The notes under the pieces were generated by a model, which saw nothing but the letters and a program-made list of their open reading frames with translations, searched no databases and was not told where the DNA came from. The position numbers and the translations under genes were made by a program. A DNA stretch of 64,000 nt, taken from Aegilops tauschii subsp. strangulata. Its lineage: Eukaryota; Streptophyta; Magnoliopsida; Poales; Poaceae. Numbering within the stretch: position 1 is the stretch's first letter; every line of letters starts with the position of its first letter. Shown one piece after another: positions 10,440 to 23,200 of this stretch. The stretch covers positions 162,044,627-162,108,626 of the forward strand of contig NC_053036.3 in NCBI RefSeq assembly GCF_002575655.3. The letters are read 5' to 3'.

Positions 10440-10681
10440 AATTAGTGCTTGAATTTAAGTGACACTAAGTTTTGTAAAGAAGTTGTCATTTTAGCTCCAA
10501 GAGCACTCTAATGCCTCTTCAAACATTTATGGGATGAATGAGTTGCCTTCAGGCCCTAAATTCCTTTCGGTCAGAGGAATAAAACTATGCTAACTTAGGT
10601 TTCATCTTGCGTGACATTTCATTGGCTTTTACTCAGTTTGACGATTACATGACATGATTACAAGAAAACATTAAAAACTAC
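10440..10681 (+). other. 3' UTR and flank of the CHI-fold gene
   Basis: AT-rich sequence after the stop codon; AATAAA within GAGGAATAAAACT near 10575-10590 is a plausible polyadenylation signal about 140 bp downstream of the stop. Confidence 0.5.
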
Positions 10682-10763
10682 TACTCCCTCTGTAAACTAA
10701 TATAAGACTTTTTAGGTTATTTAGTGACCTAAAAAGTCTTATATTAGTTTACAGTGGGAGTGT
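10682..10763. mobile_element. Stowaway MITE, near-intact
   Basis: About 80 bp of near-perfect hairpin: CTCCCTCTGTAAACTAATAT at 10684 and its inverted copy ending ACAGTGGGAG at 10760. The left flank is TA; the right flank reads TG, so one duplication base has mutated. It lies about 240 bp past the CHI-fold stop codon, the usual gene-near location of this family. Confidence 0.92.
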
Positions 10764-11651
10764 AACCCAAATTCCTGCATATGGGCTGGAATGGATTGAA
10801 ATTTGGTTGGCAATTTCCTTCTATAGATATGCTTTTGATTTGTTGTTTCGAGGACATTCGGACGCCGCCCCTTTGCATCCCTAGGTGCCGGTGTGTCACA
10901 CGTTGGTTGGAGGAACCAGGGGCAGGATGTGGTTGTTGTTGATGGTGCTTGGCCGAGAGGGTAGGCCTGACGTTTTCACTTGAAGCTGGATCATTGGGTG
11001 TTATCGTGGCAACCAGATGCCCATCGCTCAAGGCGCTCGCCTTGCTTGGTTATATGACGATGGAAGCCAAAGACCTCTATTTGGTTGAGCTTCGAGATCT
11101 TTGAAGTCGAGCTCCTGTAGTCTTTTACCATGTGGTGTTATGTTGTTGTCTCCTCTTCTCACTTGGAGACGTTGAGATACTGGTGTGCTCCTTGCTAGCA
11201 CTGCAAACTATTTTCTTCTTCGTGACTAGACTTAGTTTATTGTCATTGAAATGTAATGTCATGAACTCATTTATAAGTATTGCGAAAAACATGAGTAGTA
11301 TTATGCTAGGCGCTGCTTATTGGCATTTGTTGCGAGGGTATGGTTCCAGTTGCATGGCTAGGTCGACATCATGACTGTGCGTGTGTGCGGTTGTGTGATG
11401 ATGGATTGATGGATTGACGTGTGGTAGTAACACACGGCGACTTTGTATAGGTGGTGCTCTTTGAGAGCTAGGCCTTAAGTTTCAGGGGTGAAAACTCTAG
11501 GTAGGAGTTTTTTGGTTGAACCTAGCAATGGCAAATTCCATTTGGTGATCCCATATTGAAGACATATATTTATCGTTTAGTGATCAATATCATGATGAGT
11601 CTCTGGTTATGCCAATACTATCACAAGGGTTCAAAGATGAGTGGTGATACT
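10764..11651. other. Intergenic, no gene recognised
   Basis: No supported coding region. The stretch around 11470-11530 (GGGGTGAAAACTC and following) has the flavour of Triticeae LINE untranslated sequence, but no reverse-transcriptase frame accompanies it. Confidence 0.35.
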
Positions 11652-13190
11652 TGTGACGCCCCGACTTAGTCGTGCACTAGTCATACATGTAAATGCGCAC
11701 GATCAAGATCAGAGACTCACGAGAAGATATCACAACACAACTCTAAACACAAATTAAAGCCATACAAGCTTTATTACAAGCCAGGAGCTTCGAGGGTTCG
11801 AATACATAAGCTCAAATACAAACGAGTCAGCGGAAGCAACAATATCAGAGCACAGACATAAGGTAAACAAGTCTGCCTGAAGGCTAGCAAAAACAACTAC
11901 ACTGATCGAAAAGGCAAGGCCTCCTGCCTAGGAGCCTCCTAACTACTCCTGGTCGTCGGCGATCTCCACGTAGTAGGCTCCGTCGGGGTAGTAGTCGTCA
12001 GTGGGATCAGCTAGCTCCTGGACTCCATCATCTGATCACAGCAATTGGGTATAGGGGAAAAGGGGTAGCAAAGCAACCGTGAGTACTCATCCAAAGTACT
12101 CGCAAGACTTACATCAGATCTATACTAAGTATGCATCAGTACCAAAGGAATGGGGCTATATCTTTGGACTGAACTGCAGAAATGCCAGAAGAGAAGGGAA
12201 AACCTAGCCTATCGAAGACTAGCATCTCGAATCATCTTGCAGCATTAGAAGAGTGCAGATTAGCATATTATAAAGTAGTAAGCATGTTATAGTAATGCCC
12301 AGAGATCCTTCCTCAACTCCTTGTGAGAAAGCAATCCCGGAGCCATCATATCCATTTCATGCCTCCGGCATCCAGTTCTAGTTGTATAGATCAGGATACA
12401 ACTCCGAGCGCCCGTTACCGTGGACACGGCTATCCGAATAGATTAAACTTCCCTGCTGGGGTGCACAACTTACCCAACACGCTCGATTAACTCTGGTCGA
12501 ACACATTTTCCTGGATCATGCCCGACCTCGGCCGATCGACACGTCGTAGTCCTACCTAGGCTCAACAAAGAGGCCAGCACGCCGGTCTACATCCTAAATG
12601 CGAAGGGGTCATGGGCCAATCGTCCTTCACAATCCTGCACGTTGTGAGGACGACCGGGATCAGTCCTGGCTACCTCTTTATACAAAGCAGGTGCTTATGC
12701 GGACCACCCGAGCGCGTGCCGCTAAACCGGTGACGTTAGTGAGCGTTCGGAAGAATCGTACGGCATAGAGTGCCCATACTTACTCCCCCATGGTGGTCAG
12801 TGCAAAAAGGCCAGAGGCCTACTCGAATCACATATCCAAACCGTTAGTGTATTGGGAGCACGCGAAGATGATTAATGATCCATGATCTGTGGCCCCATTG
12901 CCCCGTCTCACGGACTTTTGCCAAGGGCTAGGAATGCCTAGCCGTGCCGCGTAATTAACTCGCGGGTATCCTCCAGATCGACCCGACTCCACATCACTCG
13001 CGGGTACCCTCACGGTCAACCCGACTTCACATTTCTCTCGCCGGTACCTCTCGGGGCCGACTCGACTTCATCATGGTTCTAGGGTAAAGTCAAAGTAACC
13101 ATGTGTCCAAAACACCAAGGGGGAATCCGAGGAATCACCCTCGATGGATTCCACTTGATGTAACCATCAAGGTGAACTTGGAGAAATCAC
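11652..13190 (-). repeat. Truncated LTR related to the 3.66-kb chromovirus LTR family
   Basis: Starts TGTGACGCCCCGAC and runs co-linearly with the first part of the complete LTRs at 16576 and 26088 (shared blocks include the GTGAGTACTCATCCAAAGTACTCGCAAG core at about 12078). It is clearly diverged from them. By analogy with the complete element this is the 3' half of a minus-strand LTR. It stops where the Fatima-like LTR begins at 13191. Confidence 0.8.
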
Positions 13191-13664
13191 TGAGGGAGTC
13201 CTGGATTAGGGGTCCTCGGGTGTCCGGGCTATGTGATATGGGTTGGACTGATGGGCCATGAAGATACAAGGCAGAAAACGTTCCCCCGTGTCCGGATAGG
13301 ACTCTCCTATACGTGGATGGCAAGATTGGTGTCCGGATATGTAATTTCCTTCCTCTACAAACCGACTCTGTACAACCCTAGGCCCCTCCGGTGTGTATAT
13401 AAACCGGAGGGTTTAGTCCGTAGAGGCTATCAGAATTCATATAGGCTAGACAGCTAGGGTTTAGCCATTACGATCTCGAGGTAGATCAACTCTTGTAACC
13501 CCTATACTCATCAAAGATAATCAAGCAGGACGTAGGGTTTTACCTCCATTAAGAGGGCCCGAACCTGGGTAAACATCGTGTCCCCTTTGTCCCTTGTTAC
13601 ATTCGATCCTCAGACGCACAGTTCAGGACCCCCTACCCGAGATCAGCCAGTTTTGACACCAACA
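13191..13664 (+). repeat. 5' LTR of the first Fatima-like element
   Basis: 474 bp, TGAGGGAG...ACCAACA, with a TATATAAA box at 13396-13403. A TTGGTGCTTTCGTTGAGAG primer-binding-type leader follows directly. Confidence 0.85.
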
Positions 13665-13711
13665 TTGGTGCTTTCGTTGAGAGTTCCACTGTGTCATCGG
13701 TAGAAGGTTCG

Positions 13712-16575
13712 ATGGCTCGTTCGATCATCGACAACGATGCTGTTTCCGGGGAAACTTTTCTCCCTGGTCAACTTTTTGTGTTTGGCGGCTTCGCTCTGCG
13801 TGCCAATTCAGTTGGTCACCTTGAACAGATCGATAGCTACGCCCCTGGTCATCAGATCAGGTTCGAAAGCCTGAACTATGTCGTTGATATCCAAGGAGAC
13901 TTGATCTTTGAAGGGTTCACGACCTCGACCGCTATTCCTCATCTTCAAGAAGGAAACCCGTCGGATCCACCATCAGGCACCGTTCAAGGACCAACTATCG
14001 TTCCCGCCCTGGCCTTAGATCTAGAGCAGACCATCTTGTCCGAAGACAGGAGTATTAACCCCACCAGACTCTCTCCTACTACGGAGCTCCCTGCCGGAGA
14101 CCCAGAGGCGACTATATTATCAGCCAGCCTGGAATCAAACAGGACTCTCCCTATCATCGGGGAGCCGAACTCACATCTAGATGCTAAATCTGAACTCTCA
14201 AGGTCTGTGTCCATTGAGCACGGCCAGGTGGCGTTCACCATGCCCAGCTCCGCAGGTCCCCGGTTTCCCGTCCAGCCTTCGCTCCTAAACGAGGCCCTGG
14301 ACTTAATGAGATCTTTCGCCATTACGGAAGTATCACCTCCGAACTATGCCCAACCCAAACTAGGGGCTGAGTGCGGGGAATTTTGAGTCCCACCCACCAC
14401 CCACTTGCTAGCCACTGTCGAGGACTTAACCGACATGCTAGACTACGCCTCCGAAGACATCGACAGTATGGACGACGATGCTAGAGCCTACCCAGGGAAA
14501 ATCCGCCTATCACCGGGCGTTGGATGACCACCTCCACATACGACGTGTATATGGTAGATACACCTAAAAGGACGACGACGACAGTGCTAAAAACCCGACT
14601 GAGGACAAGCCTGTCGAGGCACCATCAAAACACCGACGTCAATGACGCCGCTCAAAATCGCGTCGCGAAAAGGACAACAATACCGGCACAGGAGACAACA
14701 ACACTCTGGATGACGCCGAAGACCCCGTCGAGCCTGCGTCCGAGCAGGATGAATGGGAGGAGGGACAAGTTAACCCCGACGAACCTGTCGGGAATGAGGA
14801 TTCGGAGGATAGTAACTATCTACTGGTCTCCGAGGAGGATGTCGGCCTCGGCAACGAAGATTTTATCATGCCAGAGGAACCCCTCAAGCAAGAGCGCTTC
14901 AAGCGACAGCTAATTGCCACTGCGAGGAGCCTAAAAAAGAAACAGCAACAACTTCAAGCCGAACAGGATACGCTCTACAACAGATGGACCCGGGTCCTAG
15001 CTGTCGAAGAATATGGCCTCGAGCGCCCAACAAAGAGTTATCCGAAGCGCCGGCTACTGCCACAATTCGATGATGAGGCCCTTGAGCCAATACCGTCAAG
15101 ATATAATCACTCTGACGAACCAGACCGACCACCACGCGGACGAGACAAAGCGGCTGCTTATGTCGAACACCAGCCATCGAGGCAAAGAGGTAGCGGCTCC
15201 GGGCTACACTTACGACTTACGCCAGGACCTGGACAATAGATCCGGTCAGACTAGATCAATCTATGGATCAAGGGGGCGTGCTCCAACACGAGATGATGGC
15301 CATCAAGCTTGGCGCGATAGGCATAACCACACTCGGGCTGAAAACCGAACACGGATGTCATCCGAACTCCGTCGTGATGTTGCCCGATACAGAGGTGCCG
15401 CACACCCCCTGTGATTTACCGATGAGGTAATACAACACCAGTTTCCAGAAGGGTTTAAACCCATAAATATTGAAGCATACGGTGGAACGACAGATCCCGC
15501 TGTATGGATTGAAGATTTTCTTCTCCATATTCACATGGCCCACAGCGACAATCTCCACACCATTAAATACCTCCCCCTAAAGCTAAAGGGACCAGTACGA
15601 CACTGGTTAAATAGCCTCCCAGAGAACTCTATTGGCAGCTGGGAAGATTTGGAGGATGCCTTTCGAGACAACTTCCAAGGTACTTATGTCCGGCCACCTA
15701 ACGCCGATGACATTAGTCACATAGTCCAGCAACCCGAAGAGTCAGCCCGTAATCTCTGGACTCGGTTCTTAATTAAAAAGAACCAAATCGTCGACTGTCC
15801 GGACGCCAAAGCCCTAGCGGCCTTTAAACATAGTGTCTGCGTTGAATGGGTCACCCGACACCTCGGTCAGGAAAAGCCGAAGTCTATGGCAGCTCTTATC
15901 GCACTCACGACCCGCTTCTGCGCGGGAGAAGATAGCTGGTTAGCTCATAGAAGAAACAGTACCAGCGACCCTGGCACTTCGGAAGCCAGGGACGGCAACG
16001 GAAGGCCACGACGTAATAAACATAAGCGTCGGAACAACAATGAAGAAACTGAAGATACAGCGGTCAACGCCGGATTCAGTGGCTCTAAACCCGGTCAACG
16101 GAAGAAGCCATTCAAAGGGAATAGGGACGGCCCATCTAATTTGGACAAAATACTCGACCAGCCTTGCCAGATTCATGGCACCCCCGACAAGCCTGCCAAT
16201 CATTCCAACAGAAACTGTTGGGTCTTTAAACAGGCCGGTAAGTTAAATACCGAACATAAGGGGAAAGGGCCGCCAAGCGAGGACGATGATGAGCCCCGCC
16301 GGCCAAACATAGGGGGACAGAAGAAATTCCCCCTGAGGTGAAAACAGTGAATATGATATATGTCACGCATATCCCCAAGAGGGAGCGCAAGCGCGCATTA
16401 AGGGATGTCTACGCCGTAGAGCCTGTCGCCCCAAAATTCAACCCATGGTCGGCTTGTCCGATCACCTTTGATCGTAGGGACCACCTGACCAGTATCCATC
16501 ATGGAGGTTCGGTAGCCCTGGTCCTCGATCCAATCATTGATGGATACCATCTCACTCGAGTCCTTATGGACGGCG
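13712..16575 (+). pseudogene. Gag-protease ORF of the first Fatima-like element (decayed)
   Basis: Begins MARSIIDNDAVSGE at 13712 with an N-terminal module (FLPGQLFVFGGFALRANS) shared with the second copy. The frame closes at 14384-14386 and resumes in other frames (14524, 14868). The capsid part is recognisable at 15535-16341 (YLPLKLKGPVRHWLNSLPE, then WTRFLIKKNQIVDCPDAKAL). A TGA replaces Cys near 15412 relative to the second copy. Protease begins near 16440 and is cut at its DGG active site by the nested element; 29746-30106 holds the remainder, itself frameshifted near 29850. Non-coding now. Confidence 0.78.
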
Positions 16576-19500
16576 TGTGACGCCCCCGATTTGACCGTAC
16601 ACTAATCATGCACGCAAATGTGTACGATCAAGATCAAGGACTCACGGGAAGGTATCACAACACAACTCTAAAACATAAATAAGTCATACAAGCATCATAA
16701 TACAAGCCAGGGGCCTCGAGGGCTCGAATACAAGTGCTCGATCATAGATGAGTCAGCGGAAGCAACAATATCTGACTACAGACATAAGTTAAACAAGTTT
16801 GCCTTAAGAAGGCTAGCACAAACTGGGATACAGATCGAACGAGGCGCAGGCCTCCTGCCTGGGATCCTCCTAACTACTCCTGGTCGTCGTCAGCGGCCTG
16901 CACGTAGTAGTAGGCACCTCCAGTGTCGTAGGTGTCGTCGTCGACGGTGGCGTCTGGCTCCTGGACTCCAACATCTGGTTGCGACAACCAGATAGAAAGG
17001 AAAGGGGGAAAAGAGGGAGAGAAGCAACCGTGAGTACTCATCCAAAGTACTCGCAAGCAAGGAGCTACACTACATATGCATGGGTATATGTGTAAAGGGG
17101 CATATCAGTGGACTGAACTGCAGAATGCCAGAATAAAAGGGGGATAGCTAGTCCTGTCGAAGACTACGCTTCCGGCCATCTCCATCTTGCAGCATGTAGA
17201 AGAGAGTAGATTGAAGTCCTCCAAGTAGCATCGCATAGCATAATCCTACCCGGCGATCCCCTCCTCGTCGCCCTGTTAGAGAGCGATCACCGGGTTGTAT
17301 CTGGCACTTGGAAGGGTGTATTTTATTCAGTATCCAGTTCTAGTTGTCATAAGGTCAAGGTACAACTCCGGGTCGTCCTTTTACCGAGGGACACGGCTAT
17401 TCGAATAGATAAACTTCCCTGCAGGGGTGCACCACATAACCCAACACGCTCGATCCCATTTGGCCGGACACACTTTTCTGGGTCATGCCCGGCCTCGTAA
17501 GATCAACGCGTCGCAGCCCCACCTAGGCTCAACCGAGAGGTCAACACGCCGGTCTAACCCTATGCGCGCAGGGGTCTGGGCCCATCGCCCTATGCACACC
17601 TGCACGTTGCGAGGGCGGCCGGAAGCAGACCTAGCCTAGTGGCGTTCCAGTCCAATCCGGCGCGCGCCGCTCCGTCGTTGACGTCAAAAGAGCTTCGGCT
17701 GATACCACGACGCCGGGATACCCATAACTACTCCCTCGTAGATGGCTAGTGCGTATAGACCAAATGGCCAGACTCAGATCAAATACCAAGATCTCGTTAA
17801 GCGTGTTAAGTATCCGCGAACGCCGACCAGGGCCAGGCCACCTCTCACCTAGGCGGTCTCAACCAGCCCTGTCGCTCTGCCACAAAGATCCACTTGCGGG
17901 TACTCCTACGAGCCGACCCGACTTTAGTCATCACATGTGTCATGTATATAGTATATAAGTATATACCCGTGATCACCGCCCAGGTGATCACGACCCGATA
18001 GTATAGCACAGCAGACGGACAAGAATGTAGGGCTACTGATGGAAAACTAGCATCCTATACTAAGCATGTAGGATTGCAGGTAAAGGTAACAACAGTAGTA
18101 GCAAGGATAGGCTATGCATCAGAATAGGATATCGGAAAGCAGTAACATGCTACACTACTCTAATGCAAGCAGTATAGAGAAGAATGGGCGATATCTGGTG
18201 ATCAAGGGGGGGGCTTGCCTGGTTGCTCTGGCAAGTAGGAGGGGTCGTCAACTCCGTAGTCGAACTGGGCAGCAACAGTGTCGGTCTCGTAGTCTACCGG
18301 AGAGAAGAGGGGGAAGAAACAGTAAATACAATGCAAACATAAACATGACGATGCGTGACATGACAATGAGCAGTGCGAGGTGTGTCCTAACGCGACAGTA
18401 GGTGGTACCGGCGAAGGGGGGAACTTCCGGGAAAGTATTCCCGATGTTATGCGTTTTCGGACAGACGGAACGGAGGGGGAAAGTTGCGAGTTCGATAGGT
18501 TAGGGAGGTGTGGTGGACGAACGGACTGCGTATCCGGATTCGTCTCGTCGTTCTGAGCAACTTTCATGTAGAAAACATTTTCATCCGAGTTACGGTTTAA
18601 AAGATATGAATTTTCAAAGATTATTTGAATTTATGGAATTATCTGAATTTAGCAAAAATGAATTATGACGTCAGCATGAGGTAACGCTGATGTCAGCAGG
18701 TCAACAGAGCGGCTGACCAGGTCAAACTGACCAGTGGGCCCTACCTGTCATAGACAGTGGGCTAACAGAAGATTAAACTAACTAAATTTAGATTAATTAA
18801 CTACTGGACCCCACCTGTCATAGTCTAATCATCTAAACTAATTAGTTTTAATTATTAAAACGTTTTAATTACCGGATTAAGCGGTGGGGCCCGCACGTCA
18901 GTGGCTGGGGCCTGCCCAGTCAGCAGTTGACTGTGTCAGTTGACTGGGTCAACCCAGTCAACTGGGACCCACGGGGCCCGCTGGCAGTGGCACTGGGGTG
19001 GCCCCAGGCCAGCCACGTCGGCGGCGGCCGGCGGCACGTGCCGGTGACGCCAAACACGGCGGAGGGCTTTGGACCTCGTCGGATTTCGCCTACGGGCAAC
19101 CATTTCGCGCGCGCGAGGGCGCGTTCGAACGAGCGGAGCAACGCGCGTCGAACAGCGGTGGTGGCGTCGCCGAAGTTGGCTGGAATCGGCGCCGGCGTCG
19201 AGGCCAGCGGCGGAGCGGCTTCGGTCGAAGACGGAAACGGCGAGGCGGCACGCTATTGAGCAAAAGAGGAGGCTGGGGAGGAACTACGTGGTGCGGCGAG
19301 TCTAATGGGTACAGGCCCGTGACCAAACCGTCACCGGAGACGCGTCGGCGGCGAGCTCCGCGGCGACGCGTTCGGCCTCGTCGTGAGAGCTAGCTAAGGT
19401 TCGCGCGAGAGCAAACGGAGAAGGGTAGGAGGTAGAGGAGCTCACCGCGCGGCACACGGAGGCCGGTGAGAGGCTTAGTAGCAGCAGCAGTCGCCGGAGT

Positions 19501-20243
19501 CGAAGAAGGCGGCGGCGACCCGAGGAAGAAGGCGACGGTGTTGGGGGTGATGTAGGGGGTCCCGGGGCTCGGGCCCGTGGTCGAGGAGGACGGGCTCGAC
19601 GCGGCGGAGCTCGTGGACACGTCGGGGAGGAGAACGGGGCTCGGTGGCCGCGGCTATGGCGCAGCCATGGCGACGGCGGCGTTCGGGCGAGGTGGGGAAA
19701 GGGATCGGAGAGGGAGGAGAAGTGGATCTGGGAGGGGGACGTCGAGGGGGGAGTGGGGGCAGGGGGCCAGGGGGTGCAGGGCGTCGCCCTTATCCCTTCG
19801 CCAACGGGGACGACGAGAGGGTTCGGCGGCGACCGGCGAGCGCGGTCGCTGGGTCGGGTGAACAGGGAGGAGGGAGGCGACCGGGGAGGTGGGCTACGGG
19901 TTTGGGCCGCCCAGATGACTAAGGCCCAGGGAGGTCAGGGGGGGTTCCTTTTCTTCCTCCTTTTGCATTTCTTTTCTTTTTATTTATTTTCTTTTTCTGT
20001 TTTACATCATTTTAAAATACTTAGGCATTTTCTAAAAATGTGTTTACTTCACCATAATTAACAATGCCTTATTTGGCATCTCCCGAACATTTTGTTTTAA
20101 ATTTTGAAAAACTTTTATTGTCGACATTAATTTAAATTTAAATTTGAAACGGTTTTGAATTAACCCGAGATTAATTACAGTGACAGAGGTGACGTGGCAT
20201 CATTAACGTGAGATTACTGTAGCATGATTATCCGGGCGTTACA
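16576..20243 (-). repeat. 3' LTR of the chromovirus
   Basis: 3668 bp; plus-strand ends TGTGACGCCC and GGGCGTTACA. Relative to its partner it has a 13-bp tandem duplication near 18922-18947 (CAGTTGACTGTGT next to CAGTTGACTGGGT) and scattered point changes. Confidence 0.93.
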
Positions 20244-20256
20244 AATCTCCTCCACT
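20244..20256 (-). other. Polypurine tract of the chromovirus
   Basis: Read on the minus strand, AGTGGAGGAGATT abuts the 3' LTR, the expected site for plus-strand DNA priming. Confidence 0.75.
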
Positions 20257-20278
20257 ACAAGAAATCTCGTCCCGAGAT

Positions 20279-23200
20279 TTAGGAGGTAGAAGGAAACAGT
20301 GCGGGGTATTCTTCGCGCAGACGATCCTCTCGTTCCCAAGTGGCTTCATCTTCAGAATGGTGCGACCACTGGACTTTGAGAAACTTGATCGCCTTCTGAC
20401 GTGTGCGGCGTTCAGCTTGGTCAAGAATGCGGACCGGATGCTCCTTATAGGAGAGGTCCTGCTGCAATTCGAGCACTTCATGATCCACTGCTCGGATTGG
20501 GTCCTTGAAGCAACGGCGGAGCTGTGACACATGGAACACATCGTGAACCTGAGAAAGGTTCGGCGGAAGCTCCAGTTGGAATGCCACTTTTCCACGCCTT
20601 TCGAGAATAGTGAATGGGCCAATATAGCGAGGAGCTAGTTTGCCCTTGATCCCGAAGCGGTGAGCACCCTTCATAGGTGTGACTCGAAGATAAGCCTTTT
20701 CGCCAGGTTGATAGACCATGTCTTTATGATGACGGTCATACTGACTCTTCTGACGTGATTGAGCAGTCTTGAGATTCTCACGAATAATGCGGACTTGTTC
20801 TTCGGCATTTTGGATAATATCCGGACCAAAGAGTGGACGTTCCCCAGTTTCTGACCAGTTCAGAGGGGTTCGGCACTTTCGTCCATATAACACTTCGAAG
20901 GGGGCCATCTTCAGACTAGCTTGATAGCTATTATTATAAGAGAACTCAGCATACGGGAGAGATTCCTCCCATTTCTTGCCGAAGGAAATAACACAAGCTC
21001 GAAGCACGTCTTCGAGAACTTGGTTGACGCGTTCAACCTGCCCTTGCGATTGAGGATGAAATGCAGTACTGAATGACAGATGAGTTCCCATGGTTTCTTG
21101 GAAACTTGCCCAGAATCTTGAAGTGAATAAGCTACCACGGTCTGAGCTGATAACCAATGGAATACTGTGGAGTGAAACAATCCTGGACATATAGAGCGTT
21201 GCCAACTGACTAGCAGTGATTGTTTCTTTGACCGCCAGAAAATGTGCAACTTTGGAAAGCCGGTCAATGACGACAAGAATAGCATCATTACCTTTCTGTG
21301 ATTTGGGAAATCCAGTGACGAAGTCCATCTCAACATGGTCCCATTTCCATTCAGGAATAGAGATAGGTTGCAGAGTTCCAGCAGGCCTTTGATGTTCTGC
21401 TTTGATACGACGGCAAACGTCACACTCAGCAACATAACGAGCAATGTCTTGCTTCATATTAGACCACCAGAATCTCTGACGGATGTCTTGGTACATCTTT
21501 GTACTACCAGGATGGATACATAGAGGCGTATCATGAGCTTCTTTCATAACTTCCTGTGTCATATCCAGGTTTTTCTCTGCACATGGCACCACTAGGCGAC
21601 CCTTGAAGTATAAGGTGCCATCTTCAGCAATGGTGAAGAATGAGGGCTTTCCTTCTGCGAGGTAGCGCTTAATCTTGTGGGCTTCAGAGTCATACTTCTG
21701 TAGCCTTTTGATGCTGTCCTCGAGATCTGGTTTAGCAACTAGGGTATTGAGGGAACCCTGGGTAACAACGTGGAGGTTCACCTTGCCAAACTCCTTAGGA
21801 GGGGGAGCTAGTGCACCCGGAGGAACAATATGGAGGTTCAGCTTCCTGAATTCTTCAACAAGCGAGGGCTGAACTTTGTGAACCTGGAGGTGGTTGCAGT
21901 AAGACTTGCGGCTCAAGGAATTAGCCATTACATTAGCCTTGCCTGGCGTATAGGAAATACCCAAGTCAAAGTCTGCAACAAGCTCCATCCATCTCTGTTG
22001 ACGGAGGTTCAGATCTGCCTGAGTAAACAGATACTTCAGACTTTGGTGGTCAGTGAAGATCTCGCAACGATTACCGAGAAGGGAATGTCGCCACTGTTTC
22101 AGCGCATGAATGACAGCAGCAAGTTCGAGGTCGTGAACTGGGTAGTTCTCTTCGTGAGGGCGCAATTGCCGAGAGGCATAAGCAATCACTTTGCGGTCTT
22201 GCATTAGGACACAGCCTAATCCTTGACAGGAAGCGTCGCAGTAAATGACGAAGTCCTTCTTAGTATCAGGTGGAGCTAGAACTGGGGCAGAAGTCAACTT
22301 GTCTTTGAGTGCCTGGAAACTTTCCTGACATTTGTCTGTCCATTGGAACTTGACGCCCTTATGCAACAGGTTAGTCAGAGGCCTGGCGATCTTGGAGAAG
22401 TTCTCGACGAATCGACGGCAATAGCTGGCGAGACCGAGAAAACTTCTGACTTGCTTAACGTTCTTGGGAGGAGTCCAATCAAGGATAGCCTGGACTCGTT
22501 CAGGGTTGACGGCAATACCATCCTTAGAGATGACATGCCCAAGATAGGTTACTTCCGGTAGCCAGAATTCACATTTGGAGAACTTGGCATATAGTTGATG
22601 CTCTCGTAGCTTTTCCAGCACAAGTCGAAGATGTCCAGCATGTTCTTCTTCGTTCTTGGAAAATACCAGGATATCATCCAGATAAACCACGACGAACTTG
22701 TCGAGGTAATCCATGAATATATAGTTCATCAGACGAGAGAAGGTGGCTGGAGCATTGGTTAAACCGAAAGACATGACGGTGTACTCGTATGAACCATAGC
22801 GAGTCACGAAGGCGGTCTTTGGGATATCCTCTTCGTGAACACGGATCTGGTGGTAACCCAACCTCAAGTCGAGCTTAGAGAACACTGACGAACCCGCCAG
22901 TTGATCATACAAATCATTGATCCGAGGAAGAGGGTATTTATTCTGAATGGTAGCTTGGTTTATAGGACGGTAGTCTTGAACTAACCGGTTTGTCCCATCC
23001 TTCTTCTTGACAAAGAGAGAAGGTGCTCCCCAAGGAGAACAACTTGGGCGAATGAATCCTTTGCGAAGAGATTTGTCGATTTCCTCCTTAAGCTCAAGGA
23101 GTTCATGCGGCGGCATTTTGTAGGGTCGCTTGGCTATAGGAGTGGTGCCTGGTTTCAAGTCGATGATGAATTCGACAGCTCTAGCAGGGGGAATCCCTGG

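Noticed and set aside
17427..17639. Small frame MHHITQHARSHLAGH repeated at 26939 and 34718
   Set aside because: It recurs only because the LTR recurs; the reading frame changes downstream between copies and has no domain.
18927..19922. Several long Arg/Gly-rich frames in the GC-rich part of the LTR (also at 28399-29420 and 36219-37100)
   Set aside because: High GC removes stop codons in many frames at once; frames overlap on both strands and are not preserved between LTR copies.
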